DNA from: Trachythela sp. YZ-2020
Taxonomy: Eukaryota > Cnidaria > Anthozoa > Malacalcyonacea > Clavulariidae
Length of the DNA: 64,000 nt
Assembly: GCA_016169945.1 (NCBI GenBank)
Contig: JADLSH010000388.1
Location: 1,026,001-1,090,000, forward strand
Reading direction: 5' to 3'
Below are positions 45,496 to 56,216 of this stretch, in pieces (position 1 is the stretch's first letter; each line of letters opens with the position of its first letter). The translations under genes and the position numbers were made by a program. The notes under the pieces were generated by a model. It was not told where the DNA came from and made no database searches. It was given only the letters and a program-made list of their open reading frames with translations.

Positions 45496-45745
45496 AAGTC
45501 AAAATACATTCTGGCTTGAAATGAAGCGCACAAATAAAGACTGAGTTTCTCTCAATTTGTTTAGCAAGCTCTGGCGTCTTTTCTCTAGTCCTCAAAATTA
45601 GTCGAAGCCATTCTTCCCGAGCATTTCTCTTCATCGATGCGGTTTCCTCGCCGTCAGATGCGCCAACAACAGGGATTTTGAAAAGCGAATATTCGTGTTT
45701 TCTACTGCTCGAACAGCCATAAAAGGCACAATTAGAGCCAACCAT
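45496..45745 (-). CDS. THAP-domain exon of the P-like element
   Basis: From ATG 45745 the exon encodes MVGSNCAFYGCSSSRKHEY, EEWLRLI and VFICALHFKPECILT, ending at a consensus donor GTAAGT. The C-x4-C...W...C-x2-H pattern is that of the THAP zinc-dependent DNA-binding domain used by P-element transposases to bind their ends. The next exon with the AVPTIF-type end and the catalytic domain are not recognisable, so the transposase may be internally deleted. Confidence 0.82.
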
Positions 45746-47039
45746 ACTAATTAGCAATAGTTTAAAGCTTTAACCGTAGCCTGACATGGTAAAAAACTGC
45801 AAAAAACCCAACTTTCCGAACGTAGTCTATAAACAATAACTCTATAGTAAATTGCTTTCTCGACTCTGACCATCCCCTTTCCTCGGCACGTGACCAAAAT
45901 AAAAATGAACAATAACATATTTGTCACGTGGTCCAGCTAGCCTAACCATCTAGTTCCATTAACCGTGGTCTATTTAAATAGTTATATGATCTTTTGTCTA
46001 TAAAGATTGCATGACTGAGCACGCCTTCAAGGCAATACATTCGAGTGGGCTAGCGTCGGCATAGGATTGATAAAGTCTTGCCAATTCTTGTATAAACGAC
46101 TTTCCAACTCTGCCTGATAGAACTAGAAAGACATTGCGTTTCCAATGAACAATTTCTTCGTACGCACCATTTATCATATAGCAGAAGTCGGCACCATTTA
46201 TTTCGTTCCACTTAAAACTATGCTCATCATCATGCATATAATTAGTTCCATCGTTATGTGCCGTTTCATTATTTTCATTGATGTGTATGGCTTCATTGAT
46301 TTCTATAGTGTTATTTGATCTATTGGGGTTTCCGCCTGATCTACTTGGCTTCTTTCAATGCAAATTTCTGCTGTGTTACATACTTCGTCAACAACAACAA
46401 CGGGGTGTATACACTATACTCCCGTCATTTTCTTGCTCAACATCAATTTGTTGTTGGTTAAACTCATCATTCACACCACGACTTTAAATTCTGAGCCGTT
46501 AGACCAAGCGCAGAGTATCCTTTCTCATCCCATAATTGTTTCATAATCTTCATATACTCCATTATGCCTGCTAAAGCTCTTTTACGACACTCAAAAAGAT
46601 AATTTATCATCGACTCCGTCCATTTTATTCTGCCACAGGGCTTTGTCTTTCTCTTCGGAGGCATTTTTATCTTGCTACATATACGTAAAAAATCGCTCAT
46701 CTAACGATGGTCTTACCCGTACGACAGCCATGTGTTTGTTTTATAATAATGGAAACAAGATTTATTGCTAACAACTATATATACAAGATAGCGAGATTAC
46801 TAACTAAAACTATGCTAGAACCAATATGTACTATAGTAATAAAATAACTCAAGTGTTTATCTCCTGCGTAAACGCAGGGCAGTCCACTGAGACAAACAGG
46901 CAATTAAAAGTTCATACTTGTGTACATTAGTAAGATTTAAGTAAATTGGGGTTCGTCCATTCTTTGTTCCGCCGTATATAAATATAGAAGGAAGCCCTCA
47001 TGGCTACTTCCATGCACTTGGAGATATGCATGGAAGTAA

Positions 47040-47342
47040 TATGTCTGCATGTTTGACATTTCTTGCTCAATTCCTAATAACTTCTCCCTGTTAAGCTCTA
47101 TTTCCTGAACATCTTTTTGTGTGAACTCTAGACTATATAGCTTTTAGATCAGACACGGTAGTAACTAAGCTATTTATTCGCTTATTAACTGTGGTCATCG
47201 TCGCTTCAAATAATGCTTTGAACATATTTTCCTGGACTTTCAGCAATTCTATAACAGTAGCCATTGTAACAGCTTCTCCAGCTTTTTGATTAGCATCAGA
47301 ATCTGTAGATATTGATGGTTTTGAACGAAGTTTTGGCGGCAT
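47040..47342 (-). pseudogene. LINE ORF1 N-terminal fragment
   Basis: ATG 47342 gives MPPKLRSKPSISTDSDANQ, VIELLKVQENMFKALFEATM and SDLKAI. It then continues in another frame with SLEFTQKDVQEIELNREKL. This coiled-coil start is typical of ORF1 proteins of CR1/L2-like elements in cnidarians. It belongs to a copy separate from the LINE at 47656-52297. Confidence 0.6.
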
Positions 47343-47587
47343 GATCTGGCAATTAATGTTAAAGCGGACTACAAGAAAATCGTACGTCCTACACCACTCA
47401 CGTCATATATAGCGTAGATATATATATAATTGCTTCTTTCAAGCCAAAACAGAATAAAGATAGATATGATAGACTTTTTGTAAGTTTGGATAATGAGAAC
47501 CATACTGGTGTTATGAGGGCTGTGACAACAGTCCCTAGTATAGCTGTGAAACTAAAATTGTAGTATGAAATATGATCTTGTGGTGGC

Positions 47588-47655
47588 TGTAATATATGTA
47601 AATTAGCACAACAAGTATTAGCATAATTGTCGTTGTATCTATTTCAATCCACTTA
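47588..47655 (+). repeat. Gypsy 5' LTR, first part
   Basis: TGTAATATATGTAAATTAGC through TATTTCAATCCACTTA matches the start of the 3' LTR at 55904 with a 9-11 bp gap and a CG insertion. Interrupted at CACTTA by the LINE. Confidence 0.88.
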
Positions 47656-48046
47656 ATATATAATAATATAATAATATAATATAATGAATTTGTCACTTTG
47701 TACATGATACAAACTAATTAAAGACAAATAAAGACAGATTAGACAAATCGTGACAGGGGAAAGGAACAGGACTCTCGTCCCAATTGACACCTAACCCCTA
47801 TAAAGACGTTAAATATAAATACAGATAAAGAACAGGTAATAACACATTAGTTATAACAACTTATACTAAGATTTGAATCGTGACTATAAAGGTACTGAAC
47901 GTTTACACACTGCGACTTACCCACTACGCAGATTACAATTATTCAAAATCAATTTGGAAATCACGAGTCAATTTATATAACATATTTGTAAATATGATGA
48001 AAATGGCCGGATGATGGTTCAACAAATCGCAATGTGTAGACGCTGA

Positions 48047-49652
48047 TCACGTAGTACCCGGAGGTACGTAATGCGATAACTTGGTAGAATACAACTTATG
48101 AAGATGAGACTTGAAAATACTTAAAGAATTGGAGGATTTGACATGAGACGGTAGAGTGTTCCATAGTTCAACCGTTCTAATGAAAAAAGAATTTCTAAAA
48201 TAGTCCTGCTTGTGTTTAATTATAAGATTATAGTTGTTTTTATCATAATTTCTTGATTGGTATCCAGGTTCAAAAGTACAAATATATTTGTTCACATCCG
48301 TAGTAATTGCTCCAGTTCTAGATTTAAAAAGTAGGCATAAGTCTGAGATATCTCTTCTGAACTCAAGAGGGAGAATCTTGATCTTCATGAGTCTGTCGGC
48401 ATACGTTAGGTCCTGTGCATAGTCGAGAATAAACTTTGTTGCCCTCCGCTGGACATTTTCGACTAGTCTCTTATGCTTGATGGTATAAGGTGACCATAAG
48501 TTGCTGGCATATTCTAGAATGGGCCTCACGAGAGCGCATAATAGTAATTTTCTCACTCTTTGGTCGTGGGTATCCTTGCAAGTCCGCTTGACAAGTCCGA
48601 GTGTTCTGTTGGCTTTGGCCACCGTTTCTTCTATGTGTCTTGACCAGGACATGTCACTGCACACAGTCACACCGAGATCTTTGACGTATGGAACACATTC
48701 CAGAGGTTGACCGTCCAGGTTGTACTGAGATACAATCTTCGTCTTTTTTCTCGAGACCCGCAGTGCCTGACATTTGGATTTATTAAACTTCATCGCCCAG
48801 TCGAGAGTCCATTTATGAAGGTTATCCAGGTCGTTTTGGAGGTGAAGGGTTGAGTCAGGAAGGTCGATGGATTTATAAAGTTTGGAGTCATCGGCGAACA
48901 GGGCAATGGTGGATTGGGAATTGATGAAGCTGGGGAGATCGTTGACGTAGACAAGGAACAGGAGAGGACCAAGTATGGAACCTTGGGGGACACCGGATGT
49001 TATTGGAAGCCAGTCAGAATAAACACCATCAAGAACAACTCTTTGATATCTGTCCGTGAGATAGCTGCTAAACCACGAGAGAAGAGATCCAGAGATGCCA
49101 TAACTGATCAGTTTTAGAAGTAGTAAACTGTGTGGGACCTTGTCGAATGCTTTAGATAGATCTAGACCCGACGCAACGGTTTCTATGATGTTGTGATAAA
49201 CCTCCAGAAGTTGCGTTACCGTTGATCGTCCGCGCAAGAACCCGTGTTGAAGGTGGTATAACAGGGGTGAGAGGTGATAGTAGCAGCGGTTAAAAACACA
49301 ACGTTCCAATACTTTGGACAGTACACAGAGAAGAGAGATAGGACGGTAATTAGATTCTATCGACGGATCCTCTTTCTTGAAGACAGGGGACATGTTGGCG
49401 AATTTCCACTCTGTCGGCACTACACCCAGGGAAAGGGAAAGATTGAACAATCTGCACAAGGAGGGAGCGATCTCGTGCGCGACTTCTTTCAACAATCTAC
49501 ACGGAATACCGTCTGGTCCACTAGCCTTGTTTGGATCTTAGTTCCTCAATACTGCAGCAACTTCTTCTTCAATCAGTTCGATTTCCGATAACTGATTATC
49601 AAGGGTTTCAGAAGGAGTTGGAAAGGAAGCAGGAAGTTCAATATCGCTGGGG
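48047..49652 (-). pseudogene. LINE reverse transcriptase domain
   Basis: 482 codons are continuous from about 49495. Motifs: FKKEDPSIESNYRPISLL, GFLRGRSTVTQLLE, LDLSKAFDKVPH, SGVPQGSILGPLLFLVYVND and the catalytic ALFADDSKLYK. The frame continues upstream to about 49652 (ASGPDGIPCRLLKE) through a single in-frame TAA near 49541. A homopolymer frameshift lies near 49670. The catalytic FADD is intact. Confidence 0.92.
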
Positions 49653-49982
49653 TTAAAAACTGAGTGGAAAAAAAGCGTTCAGGAGGTTGGCTTTCTCACG
49701 ACTATCTGTGGTATATGATTGTCCATTTCTCAGAAAATTCGGGCTTTGGCTTGATCTTGTTGAAGATTTCACGTATGACCAAAAACGTTTAGGGTTTTCG
49801 AAAACACTCTTTTTCATCTTGTTTGGATGATCGATCTTCTTTTTAGCGATAAGAATCTTGGATTCACGACTTACGCGATTTCTTTCGCTGAATGTTTTTC
49901 TTTTTGAGTAGAGCCAAAAGTTAAAGGTCAATCCAGGGGGGGTCATACACGCAGCGGGATATACGTTTGGGTATGTGATCAT
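49653..49982 (-). pseudogene. LINE linker between endonuclease and RT
   Basis: Reads KKIDHPNKMKKSVFENPKRF, FWSYVKSSTRSSQSPNFLRN and EKANLLNAFF, the usual pre-RT region. It is separated from the endonuclease frame by at least one frameshift and from the RT by one extra T. Confidence 0.75.
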
Positions 49983-50081
49983 TCACGGCAGAGATGAAGG
50001 ACTCGCGCCAACTAGAGAGTAATGTGTTAATATCATCAGAAACAAAACCAAGTTCCCATTGAATATGTGCTAGTACTTGTT

Positions 50082-50897
50082 TTAAACCCGACCAATTCGC
50101 GTTTTCGAACGCTTGACTTTCGTTTTTTTACAAATCTTGAAATCGACATCGAAGCTTATGAGTGTGTGATCTGTAGCAATAATGTCCTCGAATCCATGCA
50201 CGTTCATAACTTTATCTGGAATATTGGTAAGAAGCAGGTCCAGAGTGTTGTTAATTCGGGTTGGAAAGTCAACTAGCTGCCATAAGTAGTTATCTTTGAC
50301 TGTTTTAGTGAAGAAATTGTGAATTGAGTCATTGTTCGTAGCTACTCCGGTAGACCAATCGATATGTGGAAGGTTGAAGTCACCACACACAATTAAAGAA
50401 TCAAACTTTGCTTTAGAGACAAGTGTTAAGGCTTTCTTAAGTTGCTTGATATAGTCCAGATTTGTGTTGGGCGGTCTGTAAAACACAAGAACCAACAGTT
50501 TTTTTCTGGATTTCGGGCGAATTTCACAGGCGAGCATTTCCGCGCTGTCGCTTTCGAGATCTTTTCTACGTAGGTTAAAGATATTGTTCTGCACTGCTAA
50601 CAGAACCCCACCTCCAATTCTATCAACTCGATCCTTTCGATGGATTGTAAAATTTTGACGGGGTAGGAGTTCACAATTCGCTACTTCAGCATTAAGCCAC
50701 GTCTCAGTTATTGCAACAATATCAAAGTCAGTTACTAGTGCTTGAAATTCAGTTGTTTTGTTTACTAAACTTCTGGCATTGAAATAAAGACATCGCATGT
50801 TGTGATCTAATTGTTGTGGTGGAACGCGTTCAGGTTTACTTTCTGGACCAGGATTCATCTCTACGTCGTTTGCCAAGAGGATTAACAAAAACGGCAA
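50082..50897 (-). pseudogene. LINE AP-endonuclease domain with N-terminal 2A-like motif
   Basis: Motifs of exonuclease-III-like endonucleases: MRCLYFNARSL, DIVAITETWLN, GGGVLLAV, VLVFYRPPN, IVCGDFNLPHIDW and ATDHTLISF. Just upstream is a hydrophobic run (LPFLLILLAN) ending in DVEMNPGP at 50867-50844, the consensus of 2A ribosome-skipping peptides (D-V/I-E-x-N-P-G-P). The frame is open upstream of 50897 but no ATG is evident, so the true start is unknown. The end is frameshifted. Confidence 0.88.
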
Positions 50898-50967
50898 AAC
50901 CGACCTTTGTAATAATTTCAGGCCATTTGAGAATCGAAGAACTGATGGAGAGTTTATGTGTTTCCTC

Positions 50968-51796
50968 CATTGACCTATACTAAATGGACTGAGTGCTCGC
51001 GGTCAGAAAGTGTCCTCGCCGCTGCTGACGTCATATAGGTCCTCGCATCGATGAAAACTACCGCATACCGATATTTTCCTAATGTTATTTGTGGTCGCGG
51101 GCGAATTGTGTTTTTGAAATTTAACGAATTTTTAATTTTTTTTCAATTCTGTGTTGTTTTTTTGCAAACTTTGCTGTTTTTGGTAAATATTTACTACCTT
51201 CGAGTTGAGAACAACCTTTTCCAAAATAGGAGTATATTTTCCTACAAACATTTTAATTTTAAATAAAATGATGTCTTCGGTATGTTTTTATACACGACCA
51301 AGAGCTTCGGGTCATCGATGATTGCTGGTATTTATGCTATCGTTTTTCCATAAAATTTGTCGTGTTATGTAAGTATTAACCTTCTGTTGACATGAAAATT
51401 TTTTGCCGACAATCTTTCCTGGTATTATACTGAGTAAAGACTGTTTTTGTGGAGTTTTCTACGGCTATTTGAGATTTTTTTCTAAACTTGTATTCGGCTT
51501 TAATTGAGAGTTGAAAACATACTTGACAGCCCGCCAATTTCATAAAGATCACATTTGGAAAAAGCTGACTTACTTTCTACAATGATTTCGCAGCAATTTC
51601 TCGCCTCAAAAACACAAAATTAACAATTTTTTTGAGTTTGAAACAATTAAACTATAGAACCGAGCCGTCTATCAACGCATTTACAAGTCAGCGAATTTAC
51701 GCATGAGAGCAAAGACCTATATGACGTGCAGTGGTGAGGACACCTAGGTCCTGATAAAATAGATTGCGCGCTCAGTCCATTTAGTATAGGTCAGTG
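50968..51796. mobile_element. hAT-like MITE inside the LINE, 8-bp TSD
   Basis: TIR CATTGACCTATACTAAATGG against CACTGACCTATACTAAATGG, extending with mismatches for about 70 bp. 8-bp duplication GTTTCCTC at 50960-50967 and 51797-51804. Interior is T-rich without ORF. Confidence 0.88.
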
Positions 51797-52297
51797 GTTT
51801 CCTCACGCGACGAGCTTGAGCAAAACACGGTGGTGAAAGAGCTTTCGTTGATGCATAAAACAAGTTTATCTTGCTTTCTTCAGTGACTTAAAAACCACGT
51901 AAAATTAACCACCAAAAGAATAGAAAGTAGCTCAATTTAGCTGCAATCATGTTCAATAATCAATAAAAAATCTATTCCTATCAATTCTAGTTTGCGTACC
52001 AGATCCAATTTTCTTCAATTAAACTTGCGAGATTGCGTGTTCGTTTGCACTCGCCAGTATCAACCGTCCCTTGTTGCGCGTGCAGGAAAGGACAACGGAA
52101 GAGTTCAATTCAGCGTTAAATCCAACAAATTATTCAGCCAATAATAAGGATAATTTCAAAAAAACCTTATATCTTTAATCCAGGAGACTTTAGCCAATGT
52201 TTTGTAAGTTTTTTACTCAGGACTCCAATCACAAAGTGCAAAATCCTTAGGATTTTACGGAGCTCCGCGGCGCACGCCCGCCGCGCACGAGCACGAT

Positions 52298-52347
52298 CAC
52301 TTATATAAAGTTAGTTGGACGTCTAGGCGTAAAATTAAAATATTACA
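52298..52347 (+). repeat. Gypsy 5' LTR, last part, and primer-binding side
   Basis: CACTTATATAAAGTTAGTTG then GACGTCTAGGCGTAAAATTA and ATATTACA match the end of the 3' LTR. The following TGGTGTCAGG is the expected primer-binding region. Confidence 0.85.
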
Positions 52348-52371
52348 TGGTGTCAGGTGTGTAGTTTCAAC

Positions 52372-53448
52372 ATGGAGTTTAGTTTCTCGGGAAAAGATCC
52401 CGGAGAAATGAATTTCGCCGCAACAAACGTTGCGGAGACGTGGCGAAAGTGGAGACAAAACATGCAGTTTTATATAAACGCGTCTATGGCAAAGGAAACC
52501 GAGAAGGAAAAGTATTTATTTTTCTTGTTCTCGATCGGCGAGACAGGACGAGAAATATTTAACACTTGGGTCTGGCCGAAAGTCGTAGATGACAAGGGTG
52601 AACCTACAGACGAAGACGAAATAACTGTGGCCGCTTTATTCAAGAAATTTGAAGACTATTGCAAACCCAAACGAAATCTGATTGTAGAGCGACATAAGTT
52701 CAATACAAGACGGCAAAACCCGGAGAATCAGTCGACCATTACATTTCAGAATTAAAAACTTTAGCAGCCTCATGTGAATATGGCAATCTTACAAACGAAT
52801 TAATAACAAGCCAATTGGTAGCCAGTCGGATAAAGTAAGAGATAGACTCTTAAGAGAAGGATCAGAGCTAACGCTAGAAAAAACTTTAGACATTTGCCGT
52901 TCTCAGGAAGTTACTCAACAATTACCGAATTAGAAGTAGGTGCTTTACACAAAAGACAATCAGAACAAAACAAAAGAATCAGACAGCGTTATATAGGAAA
53001 CGATAGAAACTCGAGAACTAATTCAAGCAAACAAGTTCGAGAAGGAAAAACAGATAAACCAAATCATGTCATGGCATGTCGAAATTGGGGTAGAAACCAT
53101 GAAGTACGAAAATGTCCCGCGCACGGCAAAGAATGCTACAAATGTCAGAAGAGAAATCACTTCGCGAAAATGTGTCGGACAGAGTCAAAGCAAAATCGCA
53201 TACCAAACAAAGAAGTCAAAGAGATTCGAGAAGATTCAAACGATGACTTTGTAATCGAGACAGTGAATATTTTGGAAACCCAAGCGGTAAATGAGACCGA
53301 AGCTCTTGCAATTATCAGCATATTAGATGAAAAAGTTCGCGTGAAGTTAGACACCGGCGCAGAGGTGAATGTAATGCCTAAGCGAGTGTATCAACAGACA
53401 AGAATATACCAAAAGACGTGGAGATCAAAGCAACCAATACTAAACTGA
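52372..53448 (+). pseudogene. Gypsy gag and protease region, frameshifted
   Basis: ATG 52372 starts MEFSFSGKDPGEMNFAA, followed by the gag core (WRKWRQNMQFYINASM, FEDYCKPKRNLIVERHKF). A frame break near 52720 is followed by GESVDHYISELKTLAASCEY in another frame, then another near 52840. From 52894, two zinc knuckles are visible: the first (CRNWGRNHEVRKC) has Trp where the second Cys is expected, and the second (CYKCQKRNHFAKMC) is complete. The aspartic protease motif is KLDTGAEVNVMP. Confidence 0.85.
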
Positions 53449-53596
53449 CGGGGTATGGGGGAGCAGAAATACCAGTCAAAGAAACATGCTGTTCGTATAA
53501 AGAGCAATAAATAGAGACGGAGTTCTACATTGTCGAAACTGATAATAAGACAGTCGTCAGTTTGAAAACATGCAAGAAATTGAATCTTACTAAATT

Positions 53597-55619
53597 ATGC
53601 ACAGTCTGAAGTCCAACGATGAAGTCAGTGGTTGTTCAACAGAACAGATTGAAGAAAATTACAAAGGAGTTTTTCAGGGACTTGGAAAACTTACCGAGTG
53701 TTATCATATGGAAATGGATCTACAAGCAGTTCCTGTTGCACAAGCCCCAAGAAAGATTCCAGCCATGTTACGAAGTAAACTAAAATAAGAACTCGATCGT
53801 ATAGAGAAAGAAGAAGTTATTGTTAAAGTTGAAGAGCATACAGATTGGGTGCATAATCCTGTTATCGTTGAGAAGCCCAATGGGAAATTCAGAGTGTGTT
53901 TAGATACTAGAGAGCTGAACAAGTATCTGAAGAGAGAACAGTACCAACTACCGACATGGGAAGAAATAGCAAGTCGATTACATGGCGCAAAATATTTTAG
54001 CATTTTAGATGCTAATCAGGGGTACTGGCAGATACTTCTAGTTGACGAAAGCTCAAGATTGACGACTTTCAACACTCCATTTGGGCGCTACCGATTCCTA
54101 CGAATGCCCTTTGGTATACTCAGCACAAGAAATATTCCACAAGAGAGTCAACCACCTATTCGAAGATCTGGAAGGAGTAGAAACGGATATAGCCGACATA
54201 TTGGTGTGGGGAAAAACCATCGAAGACCTCGATCAGAGATTGCAAGCAACCCTCGACCGAACTAAGAAGATCGGAATGACCCTCAATCCAGACAAATGCA
54301 AGTTTCGGGTTCATCCCGGGAATGTCAGAGATCACAGCACCTTTGAGAGAACTTTTAAAGAAAAATGTTCCCTGGCATTGGACTGAGAAACATCAAACTG
54401 CATTTGAGAAAATAAAAGAAATCCTTTCCACGAATCGTGTTCTGATATATTATGACGTCACGAAACCAGTTATATTGCAAACGGATGCCTCAAGTAAATG
54501 ACTTGGAGCAGTATTATTATTATTAGAGGGATTTCCTGTTGCCTACGCATCCAGAACAATGACGACAACTCAAGTAAGATGTGCACAGATTGAGAAAGAA
54601 CTTTTGGCTGTAGTATTTGCATGTGAGCGATTCCATCAGTACATTTACGGTAAAACAGTCGAAGTTCACTCAGATCATAAACCACTTGAAAGTATCCTAA
54701 GGAAAACTTTAGCTACTGCCGCTGCAAGATTACAAAGAATGCTTTTACGCCTGCAGAAGTACGACATTAACCTAATCTACAAGCAAGGAAAGCTTCTCAA
54801 AGTCGCAGACACTTTATCAAGAGCACAATTAGCTGAAACCGCGAAAGAAATCAGCGATGAAGAAATGGGAGCACAAGTTCATCTTATATATTCAAGCCTT
54901 CCATGTTCCAATAAAATTCTAGAAGAAGTGCGCCAAGAAACAAGTCGAGACCATGTTTCACAGAAGATCATCCAAGTACTACAAAAAGGATGGCCGCTGT
55001 CAAAGAAAGCTTTGCCCGATGATCTGAAAGAATACTGGAAACACAAATCGGAACTTAGTATGGAACTTAGTATGCATCAATCGGAACTTAGTATCCACAA
55101 TATGCATCCAAAGAATTCCAACAATTTGCTATGACATTGAAATTTAAGCACACAACGTCTAGTCCTAGATATCCTAGAAGCAATGGCTTAGCTAAAAGGA
55201 CGGTGCAGTCGGTAAAGAATTGTCGAAGGCTTTAAGCAGTCAACAAGATCCATATCTAGCAATACTGGAAAACACCCCAGTTGATGGATTCGCAAGTCCC
55301 ACACAACCCCTAATGAGTCGTAGTCTAAGATTCACGATTCCTACATTGCCTAGTTTTTTTAAACCAAAAGTTATTAATGCACAAGCTTTTCAAGAAAATC
55401 GCAAGAGAATAAAACAACAACAGAAATTTTACCATAATAAACAGGCACACAGTCTTCCTACACTCGAGAAAGGAGAACATGTAAGAATAAGAGATGGGAA
55501 TAAGTGAAAACCTGCAACTGTTACGAAGCATTCTGGTGAACCACGTAGTTATGTCGTACAAACTCCAGAAGGAAAAATATATCGAAGAAATCCAAGCCAT
55601 TTGCTGAAATTGAAAGAAC
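53597..55619 (+). pseudogene. Gypsy pol: RT, RNase H and truncated integrase
   Basis: RT motifs GKFRVCLDTRELNKYLKRE, FSILDANQGYWQILL and FNTPFGRYRFLRMPFG, then a frameshift to FHKRVNHLFEDLEGVETDI. The catalytic xDD reads ETDIADILVWG, so the first Asp is Ala. RNase H: QTDAS, then a stop at about 54499, ASRTMTTTQVRCAQIEKELL, HSDHKPLESIL and KVADTLSRA. The integrase lacks the zinc finger and first catalytic residues; only the end remains (HTTSSPRYPRSNGLAKRTVQ and RKRIKQQQKFYHNKQA). A partial TCGGAACTTAGTAT repeat marks the deletion point near 55050-55100. Confidence 0.88.
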
Positions 55620-55903
55620 AGGAATGATGAAGAAGAAATTGATGAAACAAAAGAAAGACCAGATGAAACAGACAGTTTGTATCAGAGAGGAACAGTTGAA
55701 CAATTTGAGAACAGGGGTAAGCATTATATCACTAGAAGCGGTCGAGTATCAAAACCGCCTCAAAGATTAAGTTACTTATATATATATTAAGATTTGAACT
55801 TATATAGACATTAATAATCGAACTTGAACATTTTTAAGAAAGTTATGAAAACTTGAAAAAAATTAGTTAGGAGTAAAATAATTCATTTGAAAGGAGAGTT
55901 AAT

Positions 55904-56031
55904 TGTAATATATGTAACAAGTTGTAATTAGCACAACAAGTATTAGCATAATTGTTTGTATCTATTTCAATCCACTTATAATAAAGTTAGTTGTTAGCTG
56001 GACGTCTAGGCGTAAACATTAAAATATTACA
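55904..56031 (+). repeat. Gypsy 3' LTR
   Basis: TGTAATATATGTAACAAG to TAAAATATTACA, bounded by TGTAATAT/ATATTACA short inverted ends. Purine tract AAGGAGAGTTAAT precedes it and GTGGC follows it. Confidence 0.92.
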
Positions 56032-56216
56032 GTGGCCACATTGTATTACACTAGTAGCTCGGATAATATAGAACCATGACATGTGAAAGCATATAAAACC
56101 AGACCTAAAAGTTTATTTCAAAATGTTTATTAAAGTGTAATATGTGTGTTAATATCATTATTAACAATTTTCCTCGTTTCTGATTGGCTAAGAACATCAA
56201 AATTTTCTCTTAATTC

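Larger units (their letters stand above)
42434..45967. mobile_element. P-superfamily-like transposon with THAP domain, 7-bp TSD
   Basis: Terminal inverted repeat of about 31 bp starting CACGGTTAATGGAACTAGAT, and a second, subterminal inverted block of about 34 bp ending in GCCGAGGAAAGGGGATGG. Flanked by GTCTATT at 42427-42433 and 45968-45974. A 7-bp TSD plus a THAP exon suggest the P superfamily. It interrupts the RT element; collapsing one TSD copy restores the RT reading frame. A smaller MITE (44344-44494) sits inside. Confidence 0.82.
35815..46664 (-). pseudogene. Degenerate reverse-transcriptase element, split by two DNA transposons
   Basis: Minus-strand pieces read in order: 46664-46467 (MPPKRKTKPCGRIKW), 46237-45975 (FKWNEINGADFCYMINGAY, KSFIQELARLYQSYAD), 42433-42188 (NRRMKQWLKGD, GFNRLMLQGKVHQAVRL), 37785-37431 (ITRDILLEKHPEGKTPLP, NGAAGPSGVDAFGWRRFC), 37260-36895 (LLVDATNAFNTIIRK, EGTTQGDPLSM, VWFADDST), 36744-36313 and 36055-35815 (CGANFSAHHAMICPHGGM, RHNEIRD). 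These are the RT palm with FADD and a C-terminal Cys-His knuckle of an element family common in cnidarian genomes. I cannot place it in a named clade. Several frameshifts and stops are present. Gaps 42434-45967 and 37786-42187 are later insertions. Confidence 0.82.
47656..52297 (-). mobile_element. CR1/L2-like LINE inserted in the gypsy 5' LTR
   Basis: Minus-strand element: 5' end near 52297, endonuclease at 50897-50082, reverse transcriptase to 48047, and a 3' tail of TATTA/ATTATAT microsatellite at 47656-47690 in plus coordinates. The target sequence CACTTA is repeated at 47650-47655 and 52298-52303. Carries a MITE at 50968-51796. Several frameshifts make it inactive. Confidence 0.88.
47588..56031 (+). 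mobile_element. Ty3/gypsy LTR retrotransposon with short LTRs and GTGGC TSD
   Basis: The 3' LTR is 55904-56031 (128 bp, TGTAATAT...ATATTACA), preceded by a purine-rich tract. The 5' LTR is split: its first part is 47588-47655 and its last part 52298-52347. The LINE at 47656-52297 lies between them, with CACTTA repeated at the junctions. The 5-bp duplication GTGGC flanks the outer ends (47583-47587 and 56032-56036). Internal gag and pol are frameshifted and most of the integrase is missing. Confidence 0.9.

Noticed and set aside
47889..48055. Possible MITE (GGTACTGAACGTTTACACAC / GTGTAGACGCTGATCACGTA) overlapping the LINE stop codon
   Set aside because: The inverted ends are imperfect and no target duplication is visible; it could equally be the LINE 3' UTR.
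55638..56031. An envelope gene after gypsy pol
   Set aside because: Only a short polar reading frame precedes the 3' LTR; no signal peptide, membrane segment or length for an envelope protein.
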